From positions 1 to 64,000 of the forward strand of contig JAYKYS010000085.1 in the NCBI GenBank assembly GCA_036924285.1: DNA of 64,000 bases. The letters run 5' to 3'. Shown here in pieces: positions 54,690-64,000 of the stretch. The position numbers and the translations under genes are program-made. The stretch's first letter is position 1; each line of letters begins with the position of its first letter. Below the pieces are notes generated by a model. That model was not told where the DNA came from. It ran no database searches and saw only the letters and a program-made list of their open reading frames with translations. The DNA comes from Asterella californica. Its lineage: Eukaryota > Streptophyta > Marchantiopsida > Marchantiales > Aytoniaceae.

Positions 54690-55778
54690 TCATGGCCACT
54701 TCGTTTGTTCAAGTTGTTCCGTAATCCAGCCCTGCGATCCCATAATTGTCGCATTGCTAATAAAATGCGCCATATCTCTCTCCGTCTTGAGATCAAACTT
54801 CAATCGACATGCTTGCAGTATCATATACCTCCTCTTCGCAAATGAAAGAGGTACTGTCGCGTCAGCTGTACCGTGAATCGCCAGAATAGGTGTAATCCTC
54901 TGCTTCGCATGCACATGGCGTGGATATGATTTCGGAAGTGTGACGTAGCCGCATAGGGAAAGGATTCCACTCAGAGAGCGATGAGGATAACTCAATCCAG
55001 CATGAATTGCGAGTGCAGCACCGTTACCGAAACCGGCCAGGATTATGCGCGAAGGAGAGGAGGCTGAGGAGATGGAGGATGATGATGATGCAAATGAGGA
55101 AGGTACAACTGAGGTGATAGATGAAGAAGATGCAGTAGCCACCTTCGCTTCCTTCTCCAAAATCTCATGCTCCTCATCCAACAAACGGTGTATTCTCTTC
55201 GTCATCTCCTTCACACCCTCCTCATCCTCTTTCATTCCTTCATTCATCTCTTCCTCATACTGATCATACCATGAATATTGATCTGGTTCATGTGGTAGAC
55301 ATGTAATCGATAGTTTTGGTGCTTGTGGTACAACAATCTTGGTATGTTTCGGTTGTAGGATATTCATCATTGTGGAAAGATCTGATGCTTTCTGACCGAG
55401 ACCAGGAAGCCAGATCAGGGTGTGGTGGTGTGTACCGATGGAAGGGAGAGTGTAGGAGGAAGAGGATAATGGGTCGTGTGGTCGAAGTGGTGAGCGATAG
55501 AGCGAGGAGGAAGTTGGTGGTGCTGCGGTGGTATCATCATCGAACTTCTTCACTTCATGATGAATTCTTGTTGCTGCATGTATGTACCGCCTGAATGCAG
55601 CATTTTTATTTCGATTCGAATGTAGCACACACGGAGAATGAGGTCGCGCAGATGCGAATGTGCCAGTGGAGAAATGGGAATTGCGCATCAGTGCACTCAC
55701 ACGAGTGAGTGTCATCGCGAGTGCACCTGTGTGTGTGCGACATTGCATCAATAGGTGACGCTGCATCATGGTCGTCAT
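54690..55778 (-). CDS. Acyl-protein-thioesterase-like alpha/beta hydrolase lacking the nucleophile serine
   Basis: 362 residues from ATG 55778. An Arg-rich N-terminal extension of about 100 residues could be an organelle-targeting sequence. The rest follows the acyl-protein thioesterase/phospholipase-carboxylesterase family: TLIWLPGLGQ (usual HGLGD), IVVPQAP, YSWYDQY, then the nucleophile elbow, GTADATVP and DMAHFI. The elbow reads GFGNGA where GFSxGG is expected: residue 251 is Gly (GGT at 55026-55028) instead of Ser. The Asp (about 306) and His (about 338) of the triad remain. The oxyanion-loop His is Pro. A long Ser-rich insert precedes the elbow. The family relatives remove palmitate from proteins; this copy is probably a pseudoenzyme, or has an error at one base. 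It diverges from protein B. Confidence 0.75.
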   Translation of the reverse strand: MTTMMQRHLLMQCRTHTGALAMTLTRVSALMRNSHFSTGTFASARPHSPCVLHSNRNKNAAFRRYIHAATRIHHEVKKFDDDTTAAPPTSSSLYRSPLRPHDPLSSSSYTLPSIGTHHHTLIWLPGLGQKASDLSTMMNILQPKHTKIVVPQAPKLSITCLPHEPDQYSWYDQYEEEMNEGMKEDEEGVKEMTKRIHRLLDEEHEILEKEAKVATASSSSITSVVPSSFASSSSSISSASSPSRIILAGFGNGAALAIHAGLSYPHRSLSGILSLCGYVTLPKSYPRHVHAKQRITPILAIHGTADATVPLSFAKRRYMILQACRLKFDLKTERDMAHFISNATIMGSQGWITEQLEQTKWP

Positions 55779-55927
55779 GGAGGAGAACGAAAGTCAACAT
55801 GAAGAAAGTGCACCCAGTGGCTGTGTCTGAGCGACAGAAATCTCTGTGTGTGTCGAAATTGGCAGCAGCTGCTGTCTGCCATATTCCAAGCGCTGTCTGC
55901 CATATTCCAAGCGCTTTCGAGCTTGAG

Positions 55928-58324
55928 ATGGGTGCATGTACCTCCTCTCCTACATTGCAGCAACGATTGATCTTGACACGTAAATTAGAAGCAATCTATC
56001 GTGCGTGGCGCGTGCTCGGAATGCAAAATCGACAACCTGATCCACCATCACCATGGGATGATCATCTACTCGATTATCTCGCACACGCGAAGTCGGAAGT
56101 GAGGCGTCATCACATACTGATGACGTACGAATTTTCAGCCGGTCCATATGAACCAAGGAATACATTATTATCACGCTGCATTCATCACATTCAGGTGCGA
56201 TCTGCACCTGCTTATCAACACGCTCAGGAGCAGAAAAGAATTCATGCATTTCGATCAGGAAAAGTCGTACCAACAGCGGAGGAAGAAAGGCAAAGAAAAT
56301 TAAACACCATACCTGTACTGAGGGAGATACTGAATGATTTTATTGACAATTTGCGCCAGACTGCTGCAGATCAACAACAATTGCATAATCCTTCAATATC
56401 GATTACACCCGTGACGCCTTTGTACAGTACCTCAATCCTCACTTTCGTACACTCTTATCGTGATCAAATTGAAGAGACAAAGTCAACATTACCGAGCATT
56501 GTTGAAATGTGCTGCTCGATCAATTATACCGATGTGGTTGCAGCAGCACTCATGCCTGAGATTCTTCAACTCGTTGAATACTTCGTTACGACAACTGCAG
56601 GTGATCGACCCTTCATCACTAACATTGGGACATCGAAATTGATTGAAATAAGTACAGCTGCCGGTGTCACAATTCTACCCATGATACAATTATTTCGTCG
56701 TAATGGTTTCAATTGGATAACGACTGATGTTTTTCGACAGGCAGATTTATGTCGCGCACTAATTCCTCAACGCCATATCGAAGAGATTGAATTATTCCTA
56801 CATTGGCTGATATTTGAGTTGACTGAATTTCCAACAAATGATCCAAGTCTCGTATTCCCGATCGAAAAGAACAGCATCAAAGAAAGTCAAGGATCTGATG
56901 ATTCGGATGAATGTGCTCGCATATTTCATGAGGTGATTGATCAGTTGCAAGTTTATTGCGCGACTATGAAATCACTTCCACCCGCTGCTGCTGCAACACC
57001 ATCAGATCCAACTGCTTCACCTTTATCCTCATCATCAGCATTACCTTCTTCATCTTCACCTACTACATTGTCACTGCCATCGTCACTGCCATTGTCAGAT
57101 CATCGTGTCATCCTCCTCACTTATCTCAACTCGACTCTTTCAATACTGCCATTGCGTATGTTTACATCGATTCGAATCCAACGAATGCTCGCAATCTCAC
57201 CAACACACTATTGTGATCCTCAACATGATTCCAACTTTGTTATGGCAGCATTCCAACAAGAACTTAAAATACTGAAAGAAAAACTTATCGAGCAAGAAAT
57301 GATCTCACAAACAACTTCTTCCTCTTCTTTTTCTTCATCCTCCCCTTCATCCTTCCCTTCATCCTTAGGGGTGCAACATCCCGTACGATTGAGTGATCGG
57401 GGTCATGTATTCAACTTGTTGAAATGCCTACTCGCACTGACCACGCCTCTGCTACTCACGTTTCTTGATAATGAACACACACAAAGATGGTTCTTTCGTG
57501 AGTTAGATACACTCTCACCTCAACATTTAATTCAGCTGAATCCAATAACACCTCAGAATTACAACCAACCAACGCGAATCATTAATCGAGCACCACTGAT
57601 CATTCTATTGACCCAACATCGACCACTGAAGGAAGGTGGTCTAATTCATACCATTTATCGAAAGCTATTTCATCTCGCCTTTCGTTTTTATCCATCTCTG
57701 AAGACGATGAGCGCTGCTGGTACTGATGGTGCATCCTCTTCCTCTTCCTCCTCCTCCTCCTCCTCAACTCCAAACAACAGCGTTAGCGACGATCACCTTC
57801 TCGTATCTCCTCTGAGTGTCGTAATTAGCTCTTTTCTTGCATGTCCGAAGATCAATGATGTTTATCCTCTCTTACTAGATGGTACGATTAAAGATGCCAA
57901 CATCAAACTACAACCCATTGAAATGATCTCGGTGAAATTGATACTCGATGTATTTAATGAATGTGGACTATTTGGTCATACAACGATGCAAGCTGATTTC
58001 TTCACTCACTTTCTTCCACGATGTACATACGAACAGTTAGAAGGATGGATCGCAGCTACATGGAATACAAGTGATACGCTTCATCCAACACGATTACCTG
58101 AGATTGCAATGAGACCAATGAAATGCACAGATGTCAATGAAGAATCTGGAGCGAAGATATGCGAACTGCTTATGAAGGAACAGCAGCGATGGAAGGATGA
58201 AGTATGGCCACAGTTTCATTCTGAATTGAATGTCCATCTAATATCGGATGTATCATCACTCGTCCTCTCCTATCTCAACTCGAATCCGCCGCTCTCCATG
58301 ACTTTCAAACCGTTCCCTCGATAG
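55928..58324 (+). CDS. MGACTS-family protein B
   Basis: 798 residues from ATG 55928. The frame is open upstream to 55709, but the MGACTS start shared with protein A fixes this codon. The N-terminus carries the same myristoylation/palmitoylation-type signal. Aligned with protein A, it keeps the blocks EVRRHHILMTYE, RIQRMLAI, LIHTIYRKLFHLAF, WNTSDTLHPTRLPE and EQQRWKDEVWPQF; Ser-rich inserts differ in length. A 21-bp tandem duplication (GTCTGCCATATTCCAAGCGCT) lies just before the start at about 55872-55915. The family function is unknown. A broken third copy lies directly downstream on the other strand. Confidence 0.8.
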   Translation: MGACTSSPTLQQRLILTRKLEAIYRAWRVLGMQNRQPDPPSPWDDHLLDYLAHAKSEVRRHHILMTYEFSAGPYEPRNTLLSRCIHHIQVRSAPAYQHAQEQKRIHAFRSGKVVPTAEEERQRKLNTIPVLREILNDFIDNLRQTAADQQQLHNPSISITPVTPLYSTSILTFVHSYRDQIEETKSTLPSIVEMCCSINYTDVVAAALMPEILQLVEYFVTTTAGDRPFITNIGTSKLIEISTAAGVTILPMIQLFRRNGFNWITTDVFRQADLCRALIPQRHIEEIELFLHWLIFELTEFPTNDPSLVFPIEKNSIKESQGSDDSDECARIFHEVIDQLQVYCATMKSLPPAAAATPSDPTASPLSSSSALPSSSSPTTLSLPSSLPLSDHRVILLTYLNSTLSILPLRMFTSIRIQRMLAISPTHYCDPQHDSNFVMAAFQQELKILKEKLIEQEMISQTTSSSSFSSSSPSSFPSSLGVQHPVRLSDRGHVFNLLKCLLALTTPLLLTFLDNEHTQRWFFRELDTLSPQHLIQLNPITPQNYNQPTRIINRAPLIILLTQHRPLKEGGLIHTIYRKLFHLAFRFYPSLKTMSAAGTDGASSSSSSSSSSSTPNNSVSDDHLLVSPLSVVISSFLACPKINDVYPLLLDGTIKDANIKLQPIEMISVKLILDVFNECGLFGHTTMQADFFTHFLPRCTYEQLEGWIAATWNTSDTLHPTRLPEIAMRPMKCTDVNEESGAKICELLMKEQQRWKDEVWPQFHSELNVHLISDVSSLVLSYLNSNPPLSMTFKPFPR

Positions 58325-58599
58325 AATGCCTTTAGTTGTTCAGCCCGTTCATACCTTTTGAATTCCAACATTTCAATGAGAGTACTGGTCTTGCTCTTCG
58401 AAACTCAAATGCACCAAGCAAACAGACGGATTGAAACCAATGAGACACTGAAAATTTTCCGTCCGCTTGTTGCGATCCTGGAGGACAGAGCACCATTCAA
58501 TATTTGGCACGTCGCAGTCATTAGAGTTGCAACCTTTTCTCTCGAAAACACGCTAGAACAACGATAGGAAGATGATAGGAATCGATACCTTCCTGCTCT

Positions 58600-60194
58600 G
58601 TCGCGAGGAGTCCACACACCTTCGTTTCGTGCAATTGCATCTCGACATTGTAACCATGCGCTTGATGCGTGACCAATTCGAGGTAGTCGCATCGGATGAA
58701 GTGTATCACTTGTATTATGTGTCACTGTTAGCCATCCTTCTAACTGTGCATGTTGACATTCTTGCAAGAAGTGCGTGAAGAAATCTTGCCCTGAACAGAC
58801 CAGATTCATGCAATATATCAAGAATAATAACTTGATGGAGAACATCATCTCCCTTGGTGCAGAACGATGTTGAACATGATTTGTCGTATCACACAGAAGA
58901 TAGTAGACGTTGTTCATTGTTGAACTGCAAGAAAGCAACTCTTCATTTGAGAAACGAGGAACTGATCGTCTGTATTTGAGGCTGAAGAGTAGGAGGAGGA
59001 GGATAAAGATGAACTGTTGCCTAGTTTCGTACGAAATGCGAGACGAAATAATTTGCGATAGAGAGTATGAATGAAATCACCTTCCTTCTCAGGTCGATGT
59101 CGTGTCAAGAGGATTATCAATGGTGGTTGACGAATGACACGAACGTCGTGTGCCTGATTATGAGTGCGCTGCATCAAGAATCTAACTCAGAGAGGAACCA
59201 TCGATGTGTGTATTCATTATCAACAAATCTGAGCAGCATTGGCGTCGTCAAACCGAGTAGACATTTCAAAAGGTTGAATCGACTTCCTCGGTCACTCAAT
59301 CGAACAGATGAACCTGGAAATGCAAAAGAAAAGATCATACAAGAAATGAAGGAGCAAGAGTCGATGATGGCTGCATCGTCTTCTTCTTCTTGTTTTTCTT
59401 TGAGGATTGCGAGTTCTTTTTCCAGTGCTGACATGGTAGTTGTAAAGTAAAATCGCGTTGAGGATCACAATAGTGAGTTGGTGAGATTGTGACCATTCGT
59501 TGAATGCGAATCGATGTGAACATTCGTGGGAGAAGTGTTAAGAGAGTCGTATTAAGATATGCGAGCAATGCAGTTCGAGGATCTGAGACGAGATCAGAAG
59601 AGGAGACAGCAGAGGGAGCGGAATATGAAGATGAGGAGGCAGCAGCAGCAGCATCAGCAGTCGCGACACGGTATAATCTCAGATGTTTTATGACTTCATA
59701 ACATATATTCTCGCCCACGTTTAAGTCGATTGTGAATTGATCCTGATAAATCGATCGTCAATCGGAAACAGGAGAGTTGCCTTTGATGTTGGAAATTCAG
59801 TTAGCTCAAAGATAATCCAACGTATGAATAATTCAACCGTTCGTATCAATGCGATCTGGGCGAATGAGTGCACGCCAAAATGAGCCATGTCGCTGAGTGT
59901 CATCAGAGAGTGTTAATCCGTGACGACGTGAATCAGAAGCAAGATTGTAGCACCAGCCGCTGCGGTACATTCAATCAACCAAACAAGGAGTATTGACGTC
60001 TCAGCGTTGATGAAGGGGTGATCATCCTCCTGAGTCGTAAGGAAGTATTCAAGGAGATGCACAATTTGAGGTAGTAGTTCTGCTGCCGATTCGTTGGTGT
60101 ACTGGATACGACAGCACATTTGAGCGATGCTCGGTGATGCCAATCTCCTGAGAGAATCTTCATCCGCGTGATAACAGTGGATGAGAGATGCCAA
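58600..60194 (-). pseudogene. Broken third member of the MGACTS family
   Basis: On the minus strand, successive fragments in different frames match protein B in order: SIAQMCCRIQYTN.. (about 60120), ELFIRWIIFELTEFP (about 59840), MFTSIRIQRMVTISP (about 59510), LLKCLLGLTTPMLL (about 59250), FIHTLYRKLFRLAF (about 59060), and HNTSDTLHPMRLP (about 58710). Several frameshifts and stops separate them. The MGACTS start and about the first 200 residues are missing, and the conserved C-terminal block is unrecognisable. It converges with protein B, suggesting an inverted local duplication followed by decay. Confidence 0.8.
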
Positions 60195-61551
60195 TGAGTC
60201 AGTGGACGGAAGTGAAACTTAACAGCTTAGCCGCTCTATCTTCGAATTGTCAATCGACCAGATCAATTTGTCTTTAATATAACATGTAGCAGGCGGCGAC
60301 CTATACGGTAGATATAAGGCGAATCCGAATGAAAACAAGAGGATTCGACTGTAATCATACCACCCTCCACGAAGTGACACGTGCGTAGACGACGAAGGAG
60401 TTGGAGCGAAGAAAAAGAAAAAGAGGGGGGGACGATAATGAGTTGATCGGACCACCCTGATGCCGAGCATCCGCCAAGATGCGAGGAGGGCCGCATGAGC
60501 GGCGTTGGTCTGACAACGTGGTCAAGCCAACTCATTCGTGACATGTCGCTGACAGAATCTGATAGGAAACGTCGCGTGTGTTGTCAACGAATGACAGAAT
60601 AACCAACGAAGGATCTGCTAAAGGATCCTAAGAATAGTTGTCTGGTCAAGGACGAGTGCGGCTTGTTGGGTGAGGTGCAACAGCCGTGATTCAGAACGAC
60701 AGCAAAAGAAGAAATAGCAGCGACATGATGCTGCTGTTGCTGTTGTTGTTGTTGTTGTTGCACCTCACTCCATCGCACAAAGATATTTGAAGAATGAAAA
60801 AGAAATGAATAGGAACATCGTAATGTGAGGATGCATCGCGAATCTCGAAAAACCGGTAACAGAAAATGATCAGTACAGGAGTACGGGATTTAACAGGTAG
60901 TCGACGGTGATGAGGGATAGGAGTACTGGACGAGAGAGAGGAGGATACTGGCAGGTGAGAGAACTCCAGAGATGGTGAACGGCTCGACGGAGTCAGGAAG
61001 CTACTGGAGTGGAGACGTGACAAGGAGAGATCGTGTCACCGCGGAAGAACGTCTTCGGATCTTCGGAATGCTAATTCCGAGATCCGAGTGAGTCACACTT
61101 CAATGTCTCGGAGTGAAACGTGTTCGCGATTGTTCGCGAAGAGACAGTCAGACCGGTCAATGTGACATCAACTTACACAATGCGATGCACCTGACATTCT
61201 AGAACATCAGGAACACTCCATCTACTCCATCAGCAACACCAACTCCCTCGAACAGCTTTCTCACTTTCCATCCTACACCTCGAACAAGCGCACATCTAAC
61301 GCATCAACATCTACATCTGCATACTAATCGACTACATCACTACCAATTTCAATTCAATTACGAGCATCTGAGTCGCTACGCTCACGCACTACCCTCTCCT
61401 ACTTGGGTTGAGTGAATTACGCATCTCAGTGCATCACATCACGATTAGTATCAGGTACATTCCATTCTCAGCATCTCAATCTGGTCAACCTATCACTCTC
61501 GAGTTTGACATCACTTCACCTCATTAGTATCAATACGCATCTTCTCAGGTC
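60195..61551. other. Region upstream of the right-edge retroelement
   Basis: About 1.36 kb without a recognisable gene. It holds a 13-bp inverted repeat, GTGAGGTGCAACA/TGTTGCACCTCAC, at about 60669-60681 and 60754-60766, around a CTG/TTG trinucleotide run, and a second palindromic stretch (TTCGGATC..GATCCGAG, GTTCGCGA..) near 61052-61145. The 5' end or terminal repeat of the element at 61552 should lie here, but I found no repeat partner in the window. Confidence 0.4.
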
Positions 61552-63099
61552 ATGCACGCACGTCACGGTCGAACCAGAAGTACAAGTCCAAGCCAGACGG
61601 CTCCTCAATTGCCATCGAGTGTGGCAACTGATTATGTGGATGAGAATGGTGGTGACCTTGCTGCGACTGAGGCAATAGTGTTTCGACTGATGTCATTAGG
61701 GACGAAGATACGAGGTGTGTCATGGAAGGATATGACGGTATCAGAACAGATTGCATCATTGATATCAGCGGATAGGAATGTCGTGGCAACAATGGCATAC
61801 AGTTGGCATCACGGTGATGGTACTGGACTCATGAACATCATATCGCAACAAACCGAAGATGATCTTCGCCTGATGGCATACACACTCAGGATTCCATTAC
61901 CATCGAATGCGAAGAAGTTGTCGTCGAAGAATCTGAACTCACTTCGTCTAGCAATCGTTGATCGTATCGCAAAGGAGGCACAGGAACATCCAAATGTATC
62001 AGGAGTAGATGAGATTGGCGATCGAATGCAGGAATTGAGAACGACACCACCAGAGAAAGGACCACCTTCACCAACGACTGCGCCGACTGAGACCGAAACC
62101 GAAACATATGTCGCGTCCAGTTCAAGTGTCAATCACGCAAAGAATGCAATCAATCTCGCTTTTCAAATTCCACCAGTGAGTGATCATTTGCCGTCGGTAA
62201 CGGCAACCACTGAAATCGCGGCTGCACCAATTCGAACAACATCTTCGAGACCACCAACCAGAAGTGTGACATACACAACATTTCCAGTGCAACAAACCAC
62301 AGTACCGCCAATGACCGTCACACTCAATCCTCCAATATCATCATCATCCAGACCTTCACTTTATCATCATGCCGAACTTTATCCGAGTGATGAGAGTGAA
62401 GAAGATGAGTTGGAAGAAGATTCGCCTGATCCAGCTTATCGGGATGGTCGCATGAATTCAAGAGAACTGAAAAGGGAATTGATGAGATCGGGAGTTGGAC
62501 TAGACTTCGCAACAGAATGGATCGAAAATGCACACAAGGTGTCAGGAAATCATGGACCAACACCAATCAATGATCTTTATCGTCTCCAAAAGATTCCCGA
62601 CTATCAGCAACGAAAATTACGTTACATGAATATGCACACGAAAGAGGAAATGTTGGCACTCACTCGCATCATAGATGCACTCGTACGTCGTGATATCAAC
62701 GAAGCATTAGAGCATGCCACTCGTCGGCTTGGTGGACTTGAGACAGCAATACTGACAGGGAATTTTGAGGTGTGTAGCAAGCTGACAACGTCGTATGAGA
62801 TGAATAATTTCGTACCGAAATTCTTCTTGGCTTCTGCATTGAAAGCAGTACATCGTGAGCAGGCAATTAAGAAGTCAGCTTCATCATCATCATCATCTTC
62901 AAGTGGTCAGTATTCGGAATCGGGTTCTGGATATTCTACAAGTCGCGGTGGTCGTCGCTATCGAGATGAATCCTATTCCTCTCAAAGAAATCAAGGTTCG
63001 GAATATAATAGGAATAATTCTCGTGGTACAAGTGCTCAACGCACTCCTTCTGCGTCAGGATCACGTTCATTGTCAGGGCGTGGTCCAGCGCGCTCGTGA
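61552..63099 (+). CDS. Gag-like ORF1 of a retroelement
   Basis: 515 residues from ATG 61552. The N-terminal half has a helical region (DMTVSEQIASLISADRN.., NIISQQTEDDLRLMAY), then a Thr/Pro-rich linker with an acidic run, a second helical region (LKRELMRSGVGLDFATEW.., LTRIIDALVRRDINEAL) and an Arg/Gly/Ser-rich tail (TSRGGRRYRDES..GRGPARS) that could bind RNA. No zinc knuckle is present. Its identity as Gag is inferred from this architecture and from the reverse transcriptase frame that overlaps its end in the -1 frame. Confidence 0.5.
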   Translation: MHARHGRTRSTSPSQTAPQLPSSVATDYVDENGGDLAATEAIVFRLMSLGTKIRGVSWKDMTVSEQIASLISADRNVVATMAYSWHHGDGTGLMNIISQQTEDDLRLMAYTLRIPLPSNAKKLSSKNLNSLRLAIVDRIAKEAQEHPNVSGVDEIGDRMQELRTTPPEKGPPSPTTAPTETETETYVASSSSVNHAKNAINLAFQIPPVSDHLPSVTATTEIAAAPIRTTSSRPPTRSVTYTTFPVQQTTVPPMTVTLNPPISSSSRPSLYHHAELYPSDESEEDELEEDSPDPAYRDGRMNSRELKRELMRSGVGLDFATEWIENAHKVSGNHGPTPINDLYRLQKIPDYQQRKLRYMNMHTKEEMLALTRIIDALVRRDINEALEHATRRLGGLETAILTGNFEVCSKLTTSYEMNNFVPKFFLASALKAVHREQAIKKSASSSSSSSSGQYSESGSGYSTSRGGRRYRDESYSSQRNQGSEYNRNNSRGTSAQRTPSASGSRSLSGRGPARS

Positions 63100-64000
63100 A
63101 TTTACTCGAACTGGATGACGCTGTTACCAATCATCACCATCGTGCTCGGCTATTCCCATTACCATTCTTACCACCAGTCGCGCGTCCATCCAGTCTTCTC
63201 TCAGCACGAATCCGTGGGCGACATCGTCGTCGTCGTCTGAGAACATTACTGACGAACGATTGTATTCTTGCTCTCAATCGCCTGTATTCTATCTCCAAAG
63301 CATTCCCTTCCCTTCCCACTTCATCTCCCTTGTATTATAATGACAGTTATTCGATATCACGACCAGACAAACATTCTCTTCCCGCTTCTTCTTCTTCATT
63401 TTCTTTTTCTCAACACCGCATTGTTCAGTTCCTTTACAGCCGATGCTGTTCATATTCTGTTCTCAACACACGCGATAGGTTTAAACATTATCATAGGCCT
63501 GTCAGCGACATGATAACAGATGTGTTGGCAGATCCCGTTATCGCCAACTTATTTATTGACAGAAGGCCATCATGTAAGAATACGGCTGACTCAAAAACAA
63601 CACAGAATCAAGATCGGTCTGTATCAACGATGGAATGTCAATCAGGATATCTTTCAGAAACTCCTGCCCTCTCTTCTCTTCTTCCCTCGCATTCATCGGC
63701 GGATGCAACAGTCGTACCTCTGATCGCGGATCGAGTCTCCCTTCCCGATCATCTTAATATTGTTCCCATGTTAGATGTATTACCACACTCCATGGCGCAA
63801 ACCTATTCACAGGCTTCATCTCATCAACTTCTTCGTCCTCCCGCAGAAGTTTTAGCTTTGCATCAAACAAAACCTTTACCTCGTCCACGTGTTGCCGGTA
63901 CTCGAAGTGAATATGTCAAACTCATCAAACGACTACTAGAACAAGGTATGGTTGGGTTCACATCGACACCAAAAGCAATCAATGGAGTATTTGCTGTAGC
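63018..64000 (+). CDS. Start of a pol (reverse transcriptase) frame, cut by the window edge
   Basis: A frame open from 63018 to the window end, -1 relative to the gag-like ORF and overlapping it by about 80 bp. The last residues (RSEYVKLIKRLLEQGMVG.. then STPKAINGVFAV) look like the beginning of a reverse transcriptase domain, where a 'LLxxGMVxF' helix precedes the strand leading to the K/R-x-G motif. The YxDD motif lies beyond the window. First ATG of the frame is near 63510. Entry by -1 frameshift or by that ATG are both possible; no classic slippery heptamer was seen in the overlap. The clade (for example DIRS-like or LTR) cannot be told. Confidence 0.5.

Noticed and set aside
1..64000. 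CRISPR arrays, bacterial operons or ribosome binding sites
   Set aside because: No spaced repeat arrays of that type; introns, telomere and chromatin domains show a eukaryotic chromosome.

Overview
The window reads as the left end of a linear chromosome of a microbial eukaryote that I cannot place. It starts with about 2.07 kb of a C-rich tandem repeat in the orientation expected of a left telomere. The genes are eukaryotic: short GT-AG introns (about 95-110 bp), CTAAC-type branch points, chromatin domains, LTR retrotransposons and polyglutamine proteins. The long reading frames fit the standard genetic code. The telomere unit is an unusual 9-mer (AGGGTTATT on the G-rich strand).

Layout. 1-2071: telomere. 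2072-3443: subtelomeric repeats. 3444-40050: a block of four large genes that looks like a giant mobile element, with inverted repeats of the same family on both sides (2961-3443 on the minus strand, 40051-40557 on the plus strand). Gene 1 (minus, 18606 down to 3968) encodes a PHD finger, a UIM, an OTU protease, a DDE/DUF7869-like transposase domain and a chromodomain. Gene 2 (plus, 19792-31224) encodes two degenerate OTU-like modules and a 2-oxoglutarate/Fe(II) oxygenase-like domain. Gene 3 (plus, about 31680-36000) contains a SET domain. Gene 4 (minus, 39759-36488) contains a second OTU-type protease behind a likely signal peptide. Together this is a set of chromatin readers, writers and erasers plus ubiquitin-cleaving enzymes, coupled to a transposase.

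Two young LTR retrotransposons sit inside that block. A Ty3/gypsy chromovirus (6105-13748, 172-bp LTRs, target duplication CTGCC) splits gene 1. A Ty1/copia element (22304-28439, 132-bp LTRs, target duplication AAAAC) splits gene 2. Both LTR pairs are identical by eye. Conceptual removal of each element with one target copy rejoins the host frame exactly, which shows that each pair of flanking ORFs was one gene. The gypsy element carries a textbook -1 slippery site (A AAA AAC). The copia element has a prfB-like +1 site (CTT TAA C), a half-tRNA primer binding site, and a chromodomain related to that of the gypsy element.

41.5-60.2 kb looks like ordinary host sequence: a multi-exon FAR1-like zinc-binding gene, two members and one wrecked copy of an 'MGACTS' family with an N-myristoylation-type start, a polyQ coiled-coil protein, a probable mitochondrial cold-shock protein, a membrane-anchored protein of unknown family, and an acyl-protein-thioesterase-like protein whose nucleophile serine is glycine. 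The last 2.5 kb enters another retroelement (gag-like ORF, then the start of a reverse transcriptase frame) that runs off the window.
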